Positions 17,352 to 24,850 of a DNA stretch of 64,000 nucleotides are shown piece by piece. Numbering within the stretch: position 1 is the first letter of the stretch; each line of letters starts with the position of its first letter. The notes beneath the pieces were generated by a model. That model worked only from the letters and a program-made list of their open reading frames with translations. It did not search any database and was not told the DNA's origin. Both the position numbers and the translations under genes were made by a program. The DNA lies in NCBI RefSeq assembly GCF_000178855.1, contig NZ_ADVG01000004.1, forward strand, positions 806,001 to 870,000. Direction: 5' to 3'. The stretch is from Ktedonobacter racemifer DSM 44963 (GTDB lineage: Bacteria > Chloroflexota > Ktedonobacteria > Ktedonobacterales > Ktedonobacteraceae).

Positions 17352-17603
17352 ATGCCACGCAAGAGGGATGAGCAACAGCCTGCGCTCTTCTCTACCTATC
17401 GCTATGATTGGAAGAGCATTCATCAACTCAAGCTCAAGGACATCCTCGTTATCGCTGACGAGGAAAACAGGGTCAACACTATCAAACACGATGAAGCCGA
17501 TATGAGCTGGCTTGTCACTTACACCAATCTTCGTACAAACGACAGAGGGGAGCAGCTCTATTTCACGCATGACTTTGTCTACGTACGCAAAGCTGACTCG
17601 TAG
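17352..17603 (+). CDS. Small hypothetical protein
   Basis: 83 residues from ATG 17352 after AGGGGAG. It is hydrophilic, without a signal or membrane helix, and contains LKLKDILVIADEENRVNTIKHD and DMSWLVTYTNLRTNDRGEQ, which look like a short beta-rich fold. No family recognised. It follows the CoA transferase by 100 nt and may share its transcript. Confidence 0.5.
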   Translation: MPRKRDEQQPALFSTYRYDWKSIHQLKLKDILVIADEENRVNTIKHDEADMSWLVTYTNLRTNDRGEQLYFTHDFVYVRKADS

Positions 17604-17850
17604 GTGATACAATATAGTTGCGTTACATGTTATTGATCTATACAGAGAAGGATACTCTCACCGTGGTTGATCGCGTCTTTTATAGCTCTTACTCTATTTT
17701 GCCCCCACCCGTGGTCCCTTCCCACCAGGGCAGGTAACGCGGCGTCGCTCTATAAAACCTTCTTGATAAGCGCATCCTTCTCATAAGGCCTTGCGCCTCT
17801 CTCTACACGCCTTCATCCTGCCCTCACACGCCATTTTTCAACTCTAAGAT
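17604..17850. other. Intergenic, C-rich, no gene seen
   Basis: No coding frame. The stretch is C-rich on the plus strand and contains a GCTCTATAAA block near 17747 that has a look-alike at 53969, preceded in both cases by a GCGG-rich patch. The meaning is unclear. Confidence 0.3.
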
Positions 17851-17995
17851 CTTATTCCGAAACCCAACGTCACTCGCGCCTGCCCCTGAATGGGGGTGAC
17901 TAGCGCTTCCCCCATTTCCCCATCCGGGGACACGCGGGGACCACCTGAAGGTGGCACGGCAAGCGCGCTCAGGGTTTCGGATCAGAAGTAAGATT
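17851..17995. repeat. Left inverted copy flanking the EamA gene
   Basis: The segment runs from CTTATTCCGAAACCCAACGT to the GGGTTTCGGATCAGAAGTAA block near 17973-17992. Read in reverse complement it matches 18909-18976 (ATACTTCTGATCCGAAACCC to GTTGGGTTTCGGAATAAGAT), except for an insertion of about 80 nt in its centre. Each copy is itself an imperfect hairpin (CCGAAACCC with GGGTTTCGG). The pair frames the exporter gene. Confidence 0.7.
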
Positions 17996-18017
17996 GTTTT
18001 TGAGGAAGGGATGCTCT

Positions 18018-18914
18018 ATGCTTTCGCGCAATTCTTTTCGCCGCGACTTCTGGTTTATTCTCAGCGCTTCTATTGCCTGGGGGACGGTCGGGGTCGCCAA
18101 TCAGGCGATCTATGCTCATACAGCCACCAATGCACTTTCACTCGCCTTTTTTCGCCTGGCTATCGCCACGCCACTCTTTCTCGTTGCCTGTGGCAAGCTA
18201 CTGGGGCGCCGCCTCTGGCAAATTAAACCACGTGACCTGCTGATCATGATCCTGATGGGGGGCGTGCAGGCACTGTACCAGGTAAGCTATAGCGCGGCCA
18301 TCGCCTATACTGGCGTCACCATTTCCACACTGATCGCGCTCTGTGTAGCCCCGGTCATCGTTGCCCTCTGCTCGACCTTCTTGATTCGCGAGCACCTGAC
18401 GCGCTCAACGCTGCTGGCGCTGGTCCTGGCCCTTGGCGGAACAGTGCTTCTAGTGGCGGCAAGTTCCCATCCACAGCAGGCGAGCGTGTCTTTGTTGGGA
18501 ATCGGGCTAGCCTTGCTGGCCGCTGCTGGTTACGCTTTCTTTATCCTGCTAGGGCGCCTCTTTAGCACTGGTTATCACTCGGTCCAGATTAACTTTGTGG
18601 CCTTCGGGACCGGCGCGCTTCTGCTTCTACTCTTTACCACCTCGACGCCGCTGGTGACTACCTATCCACTCAATGATTGGCTCCTGCTACTCTACCTGGG
18701 ATGTGTGCCTACCGCCCTGGCTTATGCCCTCTTCCAGGCTGGCATGCGCTCGATCTCCGCGACGATGGCAAGCATCATAACGCTCTGCGAGGCACTGACC
18801 GCCGCGCTCCTGGCCTGGCTTATCTTCCGCGAAGAGCTGGGCGTCTTTGGTATTCTGGGCGCGTTACTGCTCGTTGGCTCGATGCTTATTCTTATCTATC
18901 GAAAATACTTCTGA
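18018..18914 (+). CDS. EamA-family (DMT) transporter
   Basis: 298 residues from ATG 18018 after GAGGAAGGG. Ten hydrophobic helices fall in two EamA repeats. The first has FWFILSASIAWGTVGVANQAIY, FFRLAIATPLFLVAC and ALYQVSYSAAIAYTGVTIS; the second has AYGFFILLGR-like helices, LGCVPTALAYALFQAGMRSISATMASIITLCEALTAALLAWLIFREELG. These proteins export amino acids or metabolites across the inner membrane; substrate unknown. The gene lies between two inverted repeats that begin 22 nt before its start and overlap its stop, suggesting it moves or is regulated as a cassette. Confidence 0.85.
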   Translation: MLSRNSFRRDFWFILSASIAWGTVGVANQAIYAHTATNALSLAFFRLAIATPLFLVACGKLLGRRLWQIKPRDLLIMILMGGVQALYQVSYSAAIAYTGVTISTLIALCVAPVIVALCSTFLIREHLTRSTLLALVLALGGTVLLVAASSHPQQASVSLLGIGLALLAAAGYAFFILLGRLFSTGYHSVQINFVAFGTGALLLLLFTTSTPLVTTYPLNDWLLLLYLGCVPTALAYALFQAGMRSISATMASIITLCEALTAALLAWLIFREELGVFGILGALLLVGSMLILIYRKYF

Positions 18915-18976
18915 TCCGAAACCCTGAGCGCGAAGCGCTAGTCACGTGAGTGACGTTGGGTTTCGGAATAAGATTA
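18909..18976. repeat. Right inverted copy flanking the EamA gene
   Basis: Reverse complement of the left copy at 17851-17995, without its central insert. It overlaps the last codons of the exporter and ends 6 nt before the -35 box of the next operon. Its internal CCGAAACCC and GGGTTTCGG arms can form a hairpin. Confidence 0.7.
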
Positions 18977-18981
18977 TAGTC

Positions 18982-19046
18982 TTGACAGGTAGGATATTTC
19001 CTACGTATAATATGCCTGGGTCACATGCGTAGGATAGTTCCTACGC
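18982..19046 (+). promoter_or_regulatory. Promoter with twin ArsR-type operators
   Basis: TTGACA (18982-18987), an 18-nt spacer and TATAAT (19006-19011) form a strong promoter. The palindrome GTAGGATATTTCCTAC (18989-19004) fills the spacer, and GCGTAGGATAGTTCCTACGC (19027-19046) covers the start region. The shared TAGGATANTTCCTA core marks it as the operator of the ArsR-type repressor encoded just downstream. Confidence 0.8.
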
Positions 19047-19077
19047 ATCATCCAGGGCATAAAGAAGGATACAATGC

Positions 19078-19404
19078 ATGCTTGATTCCATCGACATGGT
19101 CTTCGCTGCTCTAGCCAACCAGACGCGGCGGGAACTGCTGCGCCTGCTGCGTGATGAGGGACCCCAACCCGTTCAGCAACTGGCGGACCACTTTGCTATG
19201 CAGCGACCAAGCATCTCGGAGCACTTAAAAGTATTACGAGATGTGGGACTGGTTAGCGAGCATAAACAGGGGCGGCAGCGCTACTACTCTCTACAGGGGG
19301 CGCCATTTCAAGAAATTCAGGAGTGGCTGTTGCCCTATGAGCGGTTCTGGAAAGAGCGTATCGCCAGTTTAGAGCAACTACTTGCAGAGGAAAACCATGA
19401 CTGA
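19078..19404 (+). CDS. ArsR-family winged-helix repressor
   Basis: 108 residues from ATG 19078 with AAGAAGGA upstream. The winged helix is plain: MVFAALANQTRRELLRLLRDEG, then QQLADHFAMQRPSISEHLKVLRDVGLVSEHKQGRQRYYSL. No metal-binding CVC motif is present. It overlaps the next gene by 8 nt and so is translationally coupled to an SRPBCC protein, a frequent pairing in which the regulator controls a ligand-binding partner. The palindromes at 18989 and 19027 indicate autoregulation. Confidence 0.88.
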   Translation: MLDSIDMVFAALANQTRRELLRLLRDEGPQPVQQLADHFAMQRPSISEHLKVLRDVGLVSEHKQGRQRYYSLQGAPFQEIQEWLLPYERFWKERIASLEQLLAEENHD

Positions 19405-19840
19405 GACTCTTACTATTTATTGCGACCAATTTCTCCCCTACACACTAGCCCAGGTCTGGAAGGCGCTTACCATGTCAGAGCTAATTGCACGCTGGCTGAT
19501 GCCTAATGACTTCCAGTTGCAGGTAGGACACCATTTTACCTTTCAAAACGTACCCATTCCTAACGTGAAGTTTGGTGGCACGGTATACTGTGAGGTTCTA
19601 GGGTTCGAGCCTGAGCGTTGGCTGAGCTTTAGTTGGGTTGATCGAGGTAAGGAGAACGGGCTAAACTCAACTGTAACCTGGCGCCTCGAACCTGAAGGAG
19701 AGGGGACACACCTTTACCTGGAACACGCTGGATTTGATCCCAACCATCCACTCCAGCATTTGGGCTACCAGATGATGAGCAAAGGCTGGAGCCGCCTCCT
19801 CCAACACATTGCCGATATACTGGCTGAAGAAGAAAAGTAA
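19397..19840 (+). CDS. SRPBCC / AHSA1-domain protein
   Basis: 147 residues from ATG 19397, overlapping the ArsR stop. Cytoplasmic START-like fold: TIYCDQFLPYTLAQVWKALT, SELIARWLMPNDF, GGTVYCEVLGFEPERWLSFSW, and a long C-terminal helix GYQMMSKGWSRLLQHIADIL. This is the Aha1/CalC-like family that binds hydrophobic ligands. The role is unknown; the operon with ArsR suggests response to a small molecule. Confidence 0.85.
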   Translation: MTETLTIYCDQFLPYTLAQVWKALTMSELIARWLMPNDFQLQVGHHFTFQNVPIPNVKFGGTVYCEVLGFEPERWLSFSWVDRGKENGLNSTVTWRLEPEGEGTHLYLEHAGFDPNHPLQHLGYQMMSKGWSRLLQHIADILAEEEK

Positions 19841-19865
19841 ACTAAATTACTTCGTAAAAAAATTG

Positions 19866-19891
19866 CGGCTATTCATCACGATGAATAGCCG
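19866..19891. terminator. Hairpin between convergent genes
   Basis: CGGCTATTCAT (19866-19876) pairs with ATGAATAGCCG (19881-19891) around CACG. On the minus strand it is followed by a T-rich run (AATTTTTTT). The hairpin overlaps the last codons of the minus-strand gene ending at 19869. Confidence 0.65.
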
Positions 19892-20225
19892 TCGTTCTGC
19901 GTCGTTTAGTCAGCGAGGTATGGCGTTTGGATTGGAGCCGTCGCTCACGGCTTGCCATGCCAGGCCTTGTTGGTACACGTGGAGCATCGACATGCTGGAG
20001 TCGTTCCAGGCGTGCCGCCATCCGTTCAAAAGCCATTTCGCGGTTGGCATATTGTGAACGCCGCTCGGTCGCAGTGACCACCTGGCCACTGGGACGATGG
20101 ATCAGACGCACACCGCTCTCAACCTTGTTGCGATGCTGCCCTCCAGGTCCACCAGCAATAAAAAACTCGATCGTACAATCGCGCTCCAGCGAGTCACGAT
20201 CAATTGGATACCATTGCGTAGTCAT
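19869..20225 (-). CDS. Stand-alone GGQ release-factor-like protein
   Basis: 118 residues; ATG at 20223-20225 sits 5 nt after AAGGGGG, with an in-frame GTG just before it. It is a lone peptidyl-tRNA hydrolase domain of the RF-1 family with the GGQ loop visible as AGGPGGQHRNKVESGVRLIH, followed by a basic tail (RERRLQSKRHTSLTKRRR). There is no stop-codon-recognition domain. Such proteins (ArfB/PrfH-like) release peptides from stalled ribosomes, and the basic tail fits binding in the empty mRNA channel. Whether it rescues ribosomes here is inference. The gene stands alone on its strand between ArsR/SRPBCC and a membrane protein. Confidence 0.8.
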   Translation of the reverse strand: MTTQWYPIDRDSLERDCTIEFFIAGGPGGQHRNKVESGVRLIHRPSGQVVTATERRSQYANREMAFERMAARLERLQHVDAPRVPTRPGMASRERRLQSKRHTSLTKRRRTTAIHRDE

Positions 20226-20285
20226 CACCCCCTTGCGCTTGCTCTAGCTTACCACATAGACGCAAGAGGATGGGACGTGCGCATA

Positions 20286-21410
20286 TTACTCTTCCTCAGG
20301 AGCCCCCTGAGGTGGCAGCAGGACAAAGCTTAGCAGGAGGCCAACGAAGCCAGCGATCACAGGTGCTCCGGCCCAGAAGGGCGCGGACCACTGAATGCCG
20401 CTCTCGTACGTGATTGGTCCCACAATAGAGAGATCAATGAAGTACAGGATATAGAACATCAATGGTACCAGGAAAGCGAACAAACGCACGCGCTCCGGCT
20501 GGTCCGATGATGGCTGCAAGAAGCGATAGACAAGATCTGCCGCGAGTCCACCCAGAAGCGCCGTGGGAACAGCAATCAATGCCGCACGAGGATGAAAAGC
20601 CAGCATCAGCACGCCGTTTAAGCCGAGCATGAAGGCGAAGGTGCCAAAGGGCAGCCGCCAGCGGCGCAGAATCAAGAGCACGCAGCCCATCATAATAGCA
20701 GTATTCAGCAGGATAGCGGTAATGCCATCTGTGGCCGAACGCGTAACAGTAAGCAGCGGCCAGGGTGAGATCAATGGCGAGGCGTACGAAGTAAAAAAGG
20801 TTAAAAGCGAGAAGGTAAAAGTCAGGGAGAAAATGACGGGTCCCAGTTGGCGCCAGGAAGGGGCAACCCCAGAGCGACGCCAGGCGGCACGCAATGGACC
20901 AGTCAAGGCGAGAGCAATGCCCAACGCCAGGCCCAGGTGTGTCGGGCTAAGCAGAGCCTCGGTGCTGCGCTCAATCCCCAGAAAAATGTGCCAGGTCATA
21001 TCGCCAATGCCGCAAATACCAAAAACCACCAGACCCAGCAGCGTGAGATCATACCCCTTTGGAATGGCGCGCAGCCAGTTTCGATCTTTCAGGGTCATAC
21101 TCAGCAGCGATCCGAAGGCAGGTGTACCCTGGCCACTTGTAAGGGGCGACTGGCGTACGGTGAGAAATACCTGAGCGAGCAGAGTGAAAGCCACCGCCAG
21201 ATATCCCGAATAGAAGACAGCATGCCAGGGGGTAAAGAAGGTCTCTAGCTGCGGAATATTGCTGTGCGCCCACCCATCGATAAAGAGACCGCCCAGCCAC
21301 CAGACGGAGACAATGACCATAATCCAATCAAAACGGAGGGAGCTCGCAGTGCGCACCACTATCCCGCTTGCTCCCTGAGAAAACCCTAGATTATCAGATT
21401 TGCTCGCCAT
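20286..21410 (-). CDS. Polytopic membrane protein of unknown function
   Basis: 374 residues from the ATG at 21408-21410 (AAGGAAGG upstream). About nine hydrophobic helices, for example WIMVIVSVWWLGGLFIDGWAH and DLTLLGLVVFGICGIGDMTWHIFLGIE. Conserved-looking polar residues occur inside helices (FFTPWHAVFYSGY, LSPTHLGLALGIAL). Histidines in HSN, PWH, WH and PTH could bind a metal or heme. No family is named with confidence. Confidence 0.65.
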   Translation of the reverse strand: MASKSDNLGFSQGASGIVVRTASSLRFDWIMVIVSVWWLGGLFIDGWAHSNIPQLETFFTPWHAVFYSGYLAVAFTLLAQVFLTVRQSPLTSGQGTPAFGSLLSMTLKDRNWLRAIPKGYDLTLLGLVVFGICGIGDMTWHIFLGIERSTEALLSPTHLGLALGIALALTGPLRAAWRRSGVAPSWRQLGPVIFSLTFTFSLLTFFTSYASPLISPWPLLTVTRSATDGITAILLNTAIMMGCVLLILRRWRLPFGTFAFMLGLNGVLMLAFHPRAALIAVPTALLGGLAADLVYRFLQPSSDQPERVRLFAFLVPLMFYILYFIDLSIVGPITYESGIQWSAPFWAGAPVIAGFVGLLLSFVLLPPQGAPEEE

Positions 21411-21596
21411 GGAGGATTCCTTCCTTGTGATGTTCCCATGCATCGAGGTATGATACCTTCATTTATACGACGAACTATACACCAGAGTTAGAGAAAAGTC
21501 TATTCAACCTCAAGGAAAGACGGGCTAGTTCCCCTGGTGAGGAGGCGTGGAGGGCGCAGGCGCGAGAAACACTGAGAAAAGTATGAGCATATATAA

Positions 21597-21634
21597 AAGC
21601 GGAGAGATGAGGAACATACCTCATCTCTCCGCTT
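21597..21634 (-). terminator. Terminator after the 21666 gene
   Basis: 16-bp perfect arms (21597-21612 and 21619-21634) with a 6-nt loop. On the minus strand it is followed by a TTTATATA stretch, 32 nt after the stop of the gene ending at 21666. Confidence 0.7.
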
Positions 21635-21665
21635 CATTGATAGAACTGCTCTTCTTATTGTAACA

Positions 21666-22124
21666 CTAGGCTGATAGCTTCAATCGTAACTCAGCGGCGG
21701 CCTCGCGCTTGCTCACATAGACCTTGTTGCCACAGTAGATGTTGTGCCGCTTGAACTCCTCGGGAGTTTCGCGCTCATAGCGTTCGCGCACGCGCGGGTT
21801 GCGCTCGGCAGCCGGAGAGAAGAACCAGGCGTCCGCAAGGGGAGCGTAGGCGGCCTCATGCACCCAGGTGGGACAGGGAAGCTCATATTTCGCACACAGG
21901 TACTCCACCGAGGCCGCGCAAAAGACTGCCCAGCGCTGCAACTCGGGCGCCAGGTTCGCCGATACCTCGATAGGATCTTTGACTAGATCCTCGCGGCGGT
22001 CCGCGAAGTTTTCAAAGAAATCGTTCATAAAATCGCCTAGCGGGACCCACGGTGTTTTGTCGGTATCCTCACAGATCTGCCGAAAGGCGACAGCCATGGT
22101 CTGTAGCTGTGTGCATGTTTGCAT
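21666..22124 (-). CDS. Hypothetical protein paired with a nucleotidyltransferase-like gene
   Basis: 152 residues, cytoplasmic, mostly helical. It has WVPLGDFMNDFF, an acidic ENFADRREDLVKDP, and a tryptophan-rich middle (ELQRWAVFCAASVEYLCAKYELPCPTWVHEAAY). The C-terminus, FKRHNIYCGNKVYVSKREAAAELRLKL, looks like a short helical cap. No family recognised. It follows a DUF6036-type nucleotidyltransferase gene on the same strand, separated by a 56-nt palindrome. The arrangement recalls two-gene modules of the nucleotidyltransferase antitoxin/toxin kind, but this is context only. Confidence 0.5.
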   Translation of the reverse strand: MQTCTQLQTMAVAFRQICEDTDKTPWVPLGDFMNDFFENFADRREDLVKDPIEVSANLAPELQRWAVFCAASVEYLCAKYELPCPTWVHEAAYAPLADAWFFSPAAERNPRVRERYERETPEEFKRHNIYCGNKVYVSKREAAAELRLKLSA

Positions 22125-22207
22125 GATACTATCCTCTTCTGCTTGCAGCCTCTTTCGCTGTCAACCAAATTATACCATGAAGAAGGAAGAAACAAGAAGA
22201 GGTAGGA

Positions 22208-22263
22208 GTGTGTGATGTGTATTTTTTGAACGCGTACGCGTTCAAAAAATACACATCACACAC
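22208..22263. repeat. 28-bp-arm perfect palindrome
   Basis: Arms 22208-22235 and 22236-22263 meet without a loop around the CGCGTACGCG centre and are fully complementary. It touches the stop codon of the nucleotidyltransferase-like gene and separates it from the next gene on that strand. Confidence 0.85.
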
Positions 22264-22821
22264 TTACTCAAAAAATAACTCGTCGAGGGTGTCTTCGAGG
22301 AAGTATTCTTCTTGCCAGCGCTTGGCGATAAAGGTATCTACGAGAGCCTGGGCTTCATCGCGCGTACGGACTCCGAGTTGTTGGGAGAGGGCTTCAACGT
22401 CGCTACGATCCTTCTCGCGGAAAGAGATCAGCTTCAGGGCGAGGATGCAGGCCTTGGAGGGAAGATAGACTGAGAGCTTGCCAAAGGTTTTCCAGTGGCG
22501 GGCCTGAGGTTCAGGGGCGAAGCCGCGCACAAAGAGGGCCGCATCATCATTGAGCCAATGCTGCTTGATCTTCAAACGGCGGGCGACCGCGCGCACCGCC
22601 GTTTGAAAGAGCTTTGTCTCTTTGGTGGCCGTATCCCGATTCGTGGTATCGGGCAGGTCCATCAAGACGACGTCGATATCCTGGGTCGACTCGCGGTTGC
22701 CGACCATCATGAGCATATAGACGCCGCCCACGATCATAATACGCACCGGCTCCTGAAAGCCGCGCCGCTCTAGCTCATCTCCCAACTCCTGGAGATAGAG
22801 CTCGACTTCTTGACGCTCCAT
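22264..22821 (-). CDS. DUF6036-type nucleotidyltransferase-like protein
   Basis: 185 residues, cytoplasmic. The N-terminal half has the polymerase-beta nucleotidyltransferase pattern: VRIMIVGGVYMLMMVGNRESTQDIDVVLMD. The GG and the spaced DxD (DIDVVLMD) would bind Mg-nucleotide. The C-terminal half is helical with KACILALKLISFREKDRSDVEAL, a segment common to DUF6036/AbiEii-like proteins that holds a conserved Lys and RxKD. Relatives are often antitoxins or toxins of type IV-like systems. The gene after it on the same strand may be its partner. Confidence 0.65.
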   Translation of the reverse strand: MERQEVELYLQELGDELERRGFQEPVRIMIVGGVYMLMMVGNRESTQDIDVVLMDLPDTTNRDTATKETKLFQTAVRAVARRLKIKQHWLNDDAALFVRGFAPEPQARHWKTFGKLSVYLPSKACILALKLISFREKDRSDVEALSQQLGVRTRDEAQALVDTFIAKRWQEEYFLEDTLDELFFE

Positions 22822-22854
22822 GCCTTAGCTCAATCCTTGTTTTCGTTCTGGTTA

Positions 22855-24549
22855 TTATTTCTTACCCAGCTTCGCCATAACCGCCTGCTTCAGCAGGGAG
22901 ATCTCCTCCACCTTCATCAATAGAATACCACCAAAGAAGACGATCACGGCGGCGGCGCCTGCAATGAGCGTCGTTAAGAGCTGACCGCGCAGCGTGTGCA
23001 GGGAGAAGAAGTCATAGTGGCCCATCCAGTATTGCAAGGTCCAGGCGACCACCGCCATCGCCACGGTCGCAATAATAATCTTGAGGAGCGCCGGGAGCGA
23101 GGAGCGGAAATGCAGCGAGCCAAAAAATTTGTAGAACAGGGCGAAGAGGAGAATGCCATGCATCGAGTTCTGTACAGTGTTGGCGAAGACCAGCGCGGGC
23201 ATGCCAATCGTGCGATAGAAGGGCAGAGCGACCAGAGCGTAGAGGCCATAGCAGACGAAGCCCACAATGACGGGGACAATGGTATTCTTGCGCGCATAAA
23301 AGGCGAACATAATCAACTGGTCCACAACCAGGAAGGGAAGCTGATAAGCGTAATTTTGCAGGGCGACCGCCGCCAGGTCGGCATCGCTGGGCTTAAAGAG
23401 CCCATGATGGAAGAGCAGAGAGACGATTGGATAGCGCAGGATGATCAGTCCCGCCATGGCTGGGATCATCAGGAGCAGGCCCAGGCGCAGGCCCATAGTC
23501 AATGTCTCTTTGAACTGAGCGTCCTCTTTCTCGGTGGCGTAACGCGAGAGCGTGGGCAGGATGGCGAAGGAGAGCGCTGCTGCCACAAGGCCACCAGGGA
23601 ATTGGATTAAGGCCGTGGCGAATTTAGCAGCCGTCAGATTAGCCGCATGGTCACCAGGGGTGCGTGTCATCAGACTGAGATCGAGGAAGACGAAGAACAT
23701 ACTGACGATATAGCTCACAGCGAGAGGGGCATACAGCTTGAAGATACGCCGGATCGCGGGATGCTTCATATCCAGCACGAACATATATGGCAGGCGCTGG
23801 CGTTTCAGTCCAGGTACCAGCAACGCAACCTGCGCCAGGCCACCTAGAATGACGCCAAAGGCCAGGCCCAGTTGGCCAAAGTGGGTGGCACCAAGCCAAC
23901 CAGTCACGATGGCACCAGCGATGATTCCCAGGTGCAGCGCGCCCGAGGCAAAGGCCGCGAAGCCAAACTCCTTGCGCGCATAGAGCACAGCCTGCAAGAC
24001 AGCGAAGGGTCCCATAATGGTCAAGGCACAGATAATGACCTGCGAGAAAGTAATGGTGAGCGCCTTCTCGCCTGGATTAAAATCGCCAGCCAGAATAGAT
24101 CCCACAAACCAGGGCGCGACAAAGATAAAGAGCGCATTGACAAATAGTGAAATAAGAATCAACAGATTCACCAGGCTATAGACCACGCGCCTCAGTTCCT
24201 GGTGCCTCTCCTCATCGGCGTAGTCCGTAAAAGTGGGAATGAGCGCGCCACTGACGGTGCCATTGGCCAGGAGATCTAGAAAGGTTTGAAGGGGCGTCAG
24301 GGCGGTAGCGAAGGGCCCTATAATGGGTGTCCCCAGGCCCGCCAGAACACTCTGGCGTAGCTGACCCAGCACGCTGCTCCCCAGGTTTCCCAGCATAACA
24401 ACCGTCGCCGACCTGACGAGTTGGCCTCGTTTACTTGGCGTTGGAGCAGCCTCAGTCGTCTCGACTACCCCAACTATCTCCTGGTCAGCGATCTCCTGCT
24501 GAACCGGTTCAGGAGCTGGAACATGCATTGTGCTCGCTTGCTCTTCCAT
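22855..24549 (-). CDS. murJ: MurJ/MviN lipid II flippase
   Basis: 564 residues with about 14 membrane helices of the MOP superfamily. A 45-residue polar N-terminal extension (rich in E, P and Q) precedes RSATVVMLGNLGSSVLGQLRQSVLAGLG, the usual MurJ opening. TFTDYADEERHQELRRVVYSLVNLLILISLFV and FVFLDLSLMTRTPGDHAANLTAAKFATALIQFPGGLVAAALSFAILPTLSRYATE match family hot spots. It should flip lipid II, the peptidoglycan precursor, across the membrane. No other cell-wall gene adjoins it. The nucleotidyltransferase-like gene starts 34 nt downstream. Confidence 0.85.
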   Translation of the reverse strand: MEEQASTMHVPAPEPVQQEIADQEIVGVVETTEAAPTPSKRGQLVRSATVVMLGNLGSSVLGQLRQSVLAGLGTPIIGPFATALTPLQTFLDLLANGTVSGALIPTFTDYADEERHQELRRVVYSLVNLLILISLFVNALFIFVAPWFVGSILAGDFNPGEKALTITFSQVIICALTIMGPFAVLQAVLYARKEFGFAAFASGALHLGIIAGAIVTGWLGATHFGQLGLAFGVILGGLAQVALLVPGLKRQRLPYMFVLDMKHPAIRRIFKLYAPLAVSYIVSMFFVFLDLSLMTRTPGDHAANLTAAKFATALIQFPGGLVAAALSFAILPTLSRYATEKEDAQFKETLTMGLRLGLLLMIPAMAGLIILRYPIVSLLFHHGLFKPSDADLAAVALQNYAYQLPFLVVDQLIMFAFYARKNTIVPVIVGFVCYGLYALVALPFYRTIGMPALVFANTVQNSMHGILLFALFYKFFGSLHFRSSLPALLKIIIATVAMAVVAWTLQYWMGHYDFFSLHTLRGQLLTTLIAGAAAVIVFFGGILLMKVEEISLLKQAVMAKLGKK

Positions 24550-24660
24550 GAAGAAACTACCTCTTTATCTCTTGCGTTACATGTGAGTTTATTTTGATAG
24601 TGTATCACTCCAGGGGTAACAAGCCCAGCAAAGGTAGAAATAATTCCTATTCTTTCTCAC

Positions 24661-24800
24661 TCCTCGCGCCTGCGGCGCTCGCAGGAGTAGATGATGTGGT
24701 GGTCCTGGCAGCCTGTGGCTGCCAGGACCACCACATGACTGACTCGAATAGGGCCACCACATTATCTACCCGAAATAGGCTGCATAGAGCAGCCACATTG
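24661..24800. repeat. Palindromic repeat cluster of the GTAGATGTGGTG family
   Basis: The core palindrome has 20-bp arms, 24694-24713 and 24717-24736, with a TGT loop. It is preceded by CTCGCGCCTGCGGCGCTCGC, nearly identical to 3500-3519. Two degenerate half-units follow (CCACCACATTATCTACCCGA and CCACATTGTCTACC), matching the right side of the element at 3571-3592. The cluster lies between murJ (start side) and the MarR-GNAT gene end. Confidence 0.75.
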
Positions 24801-24850
24801 TCTACCTGGAACAAGTTGAATACCGAGTCATCAGTAAAAGGTAGTATCTC

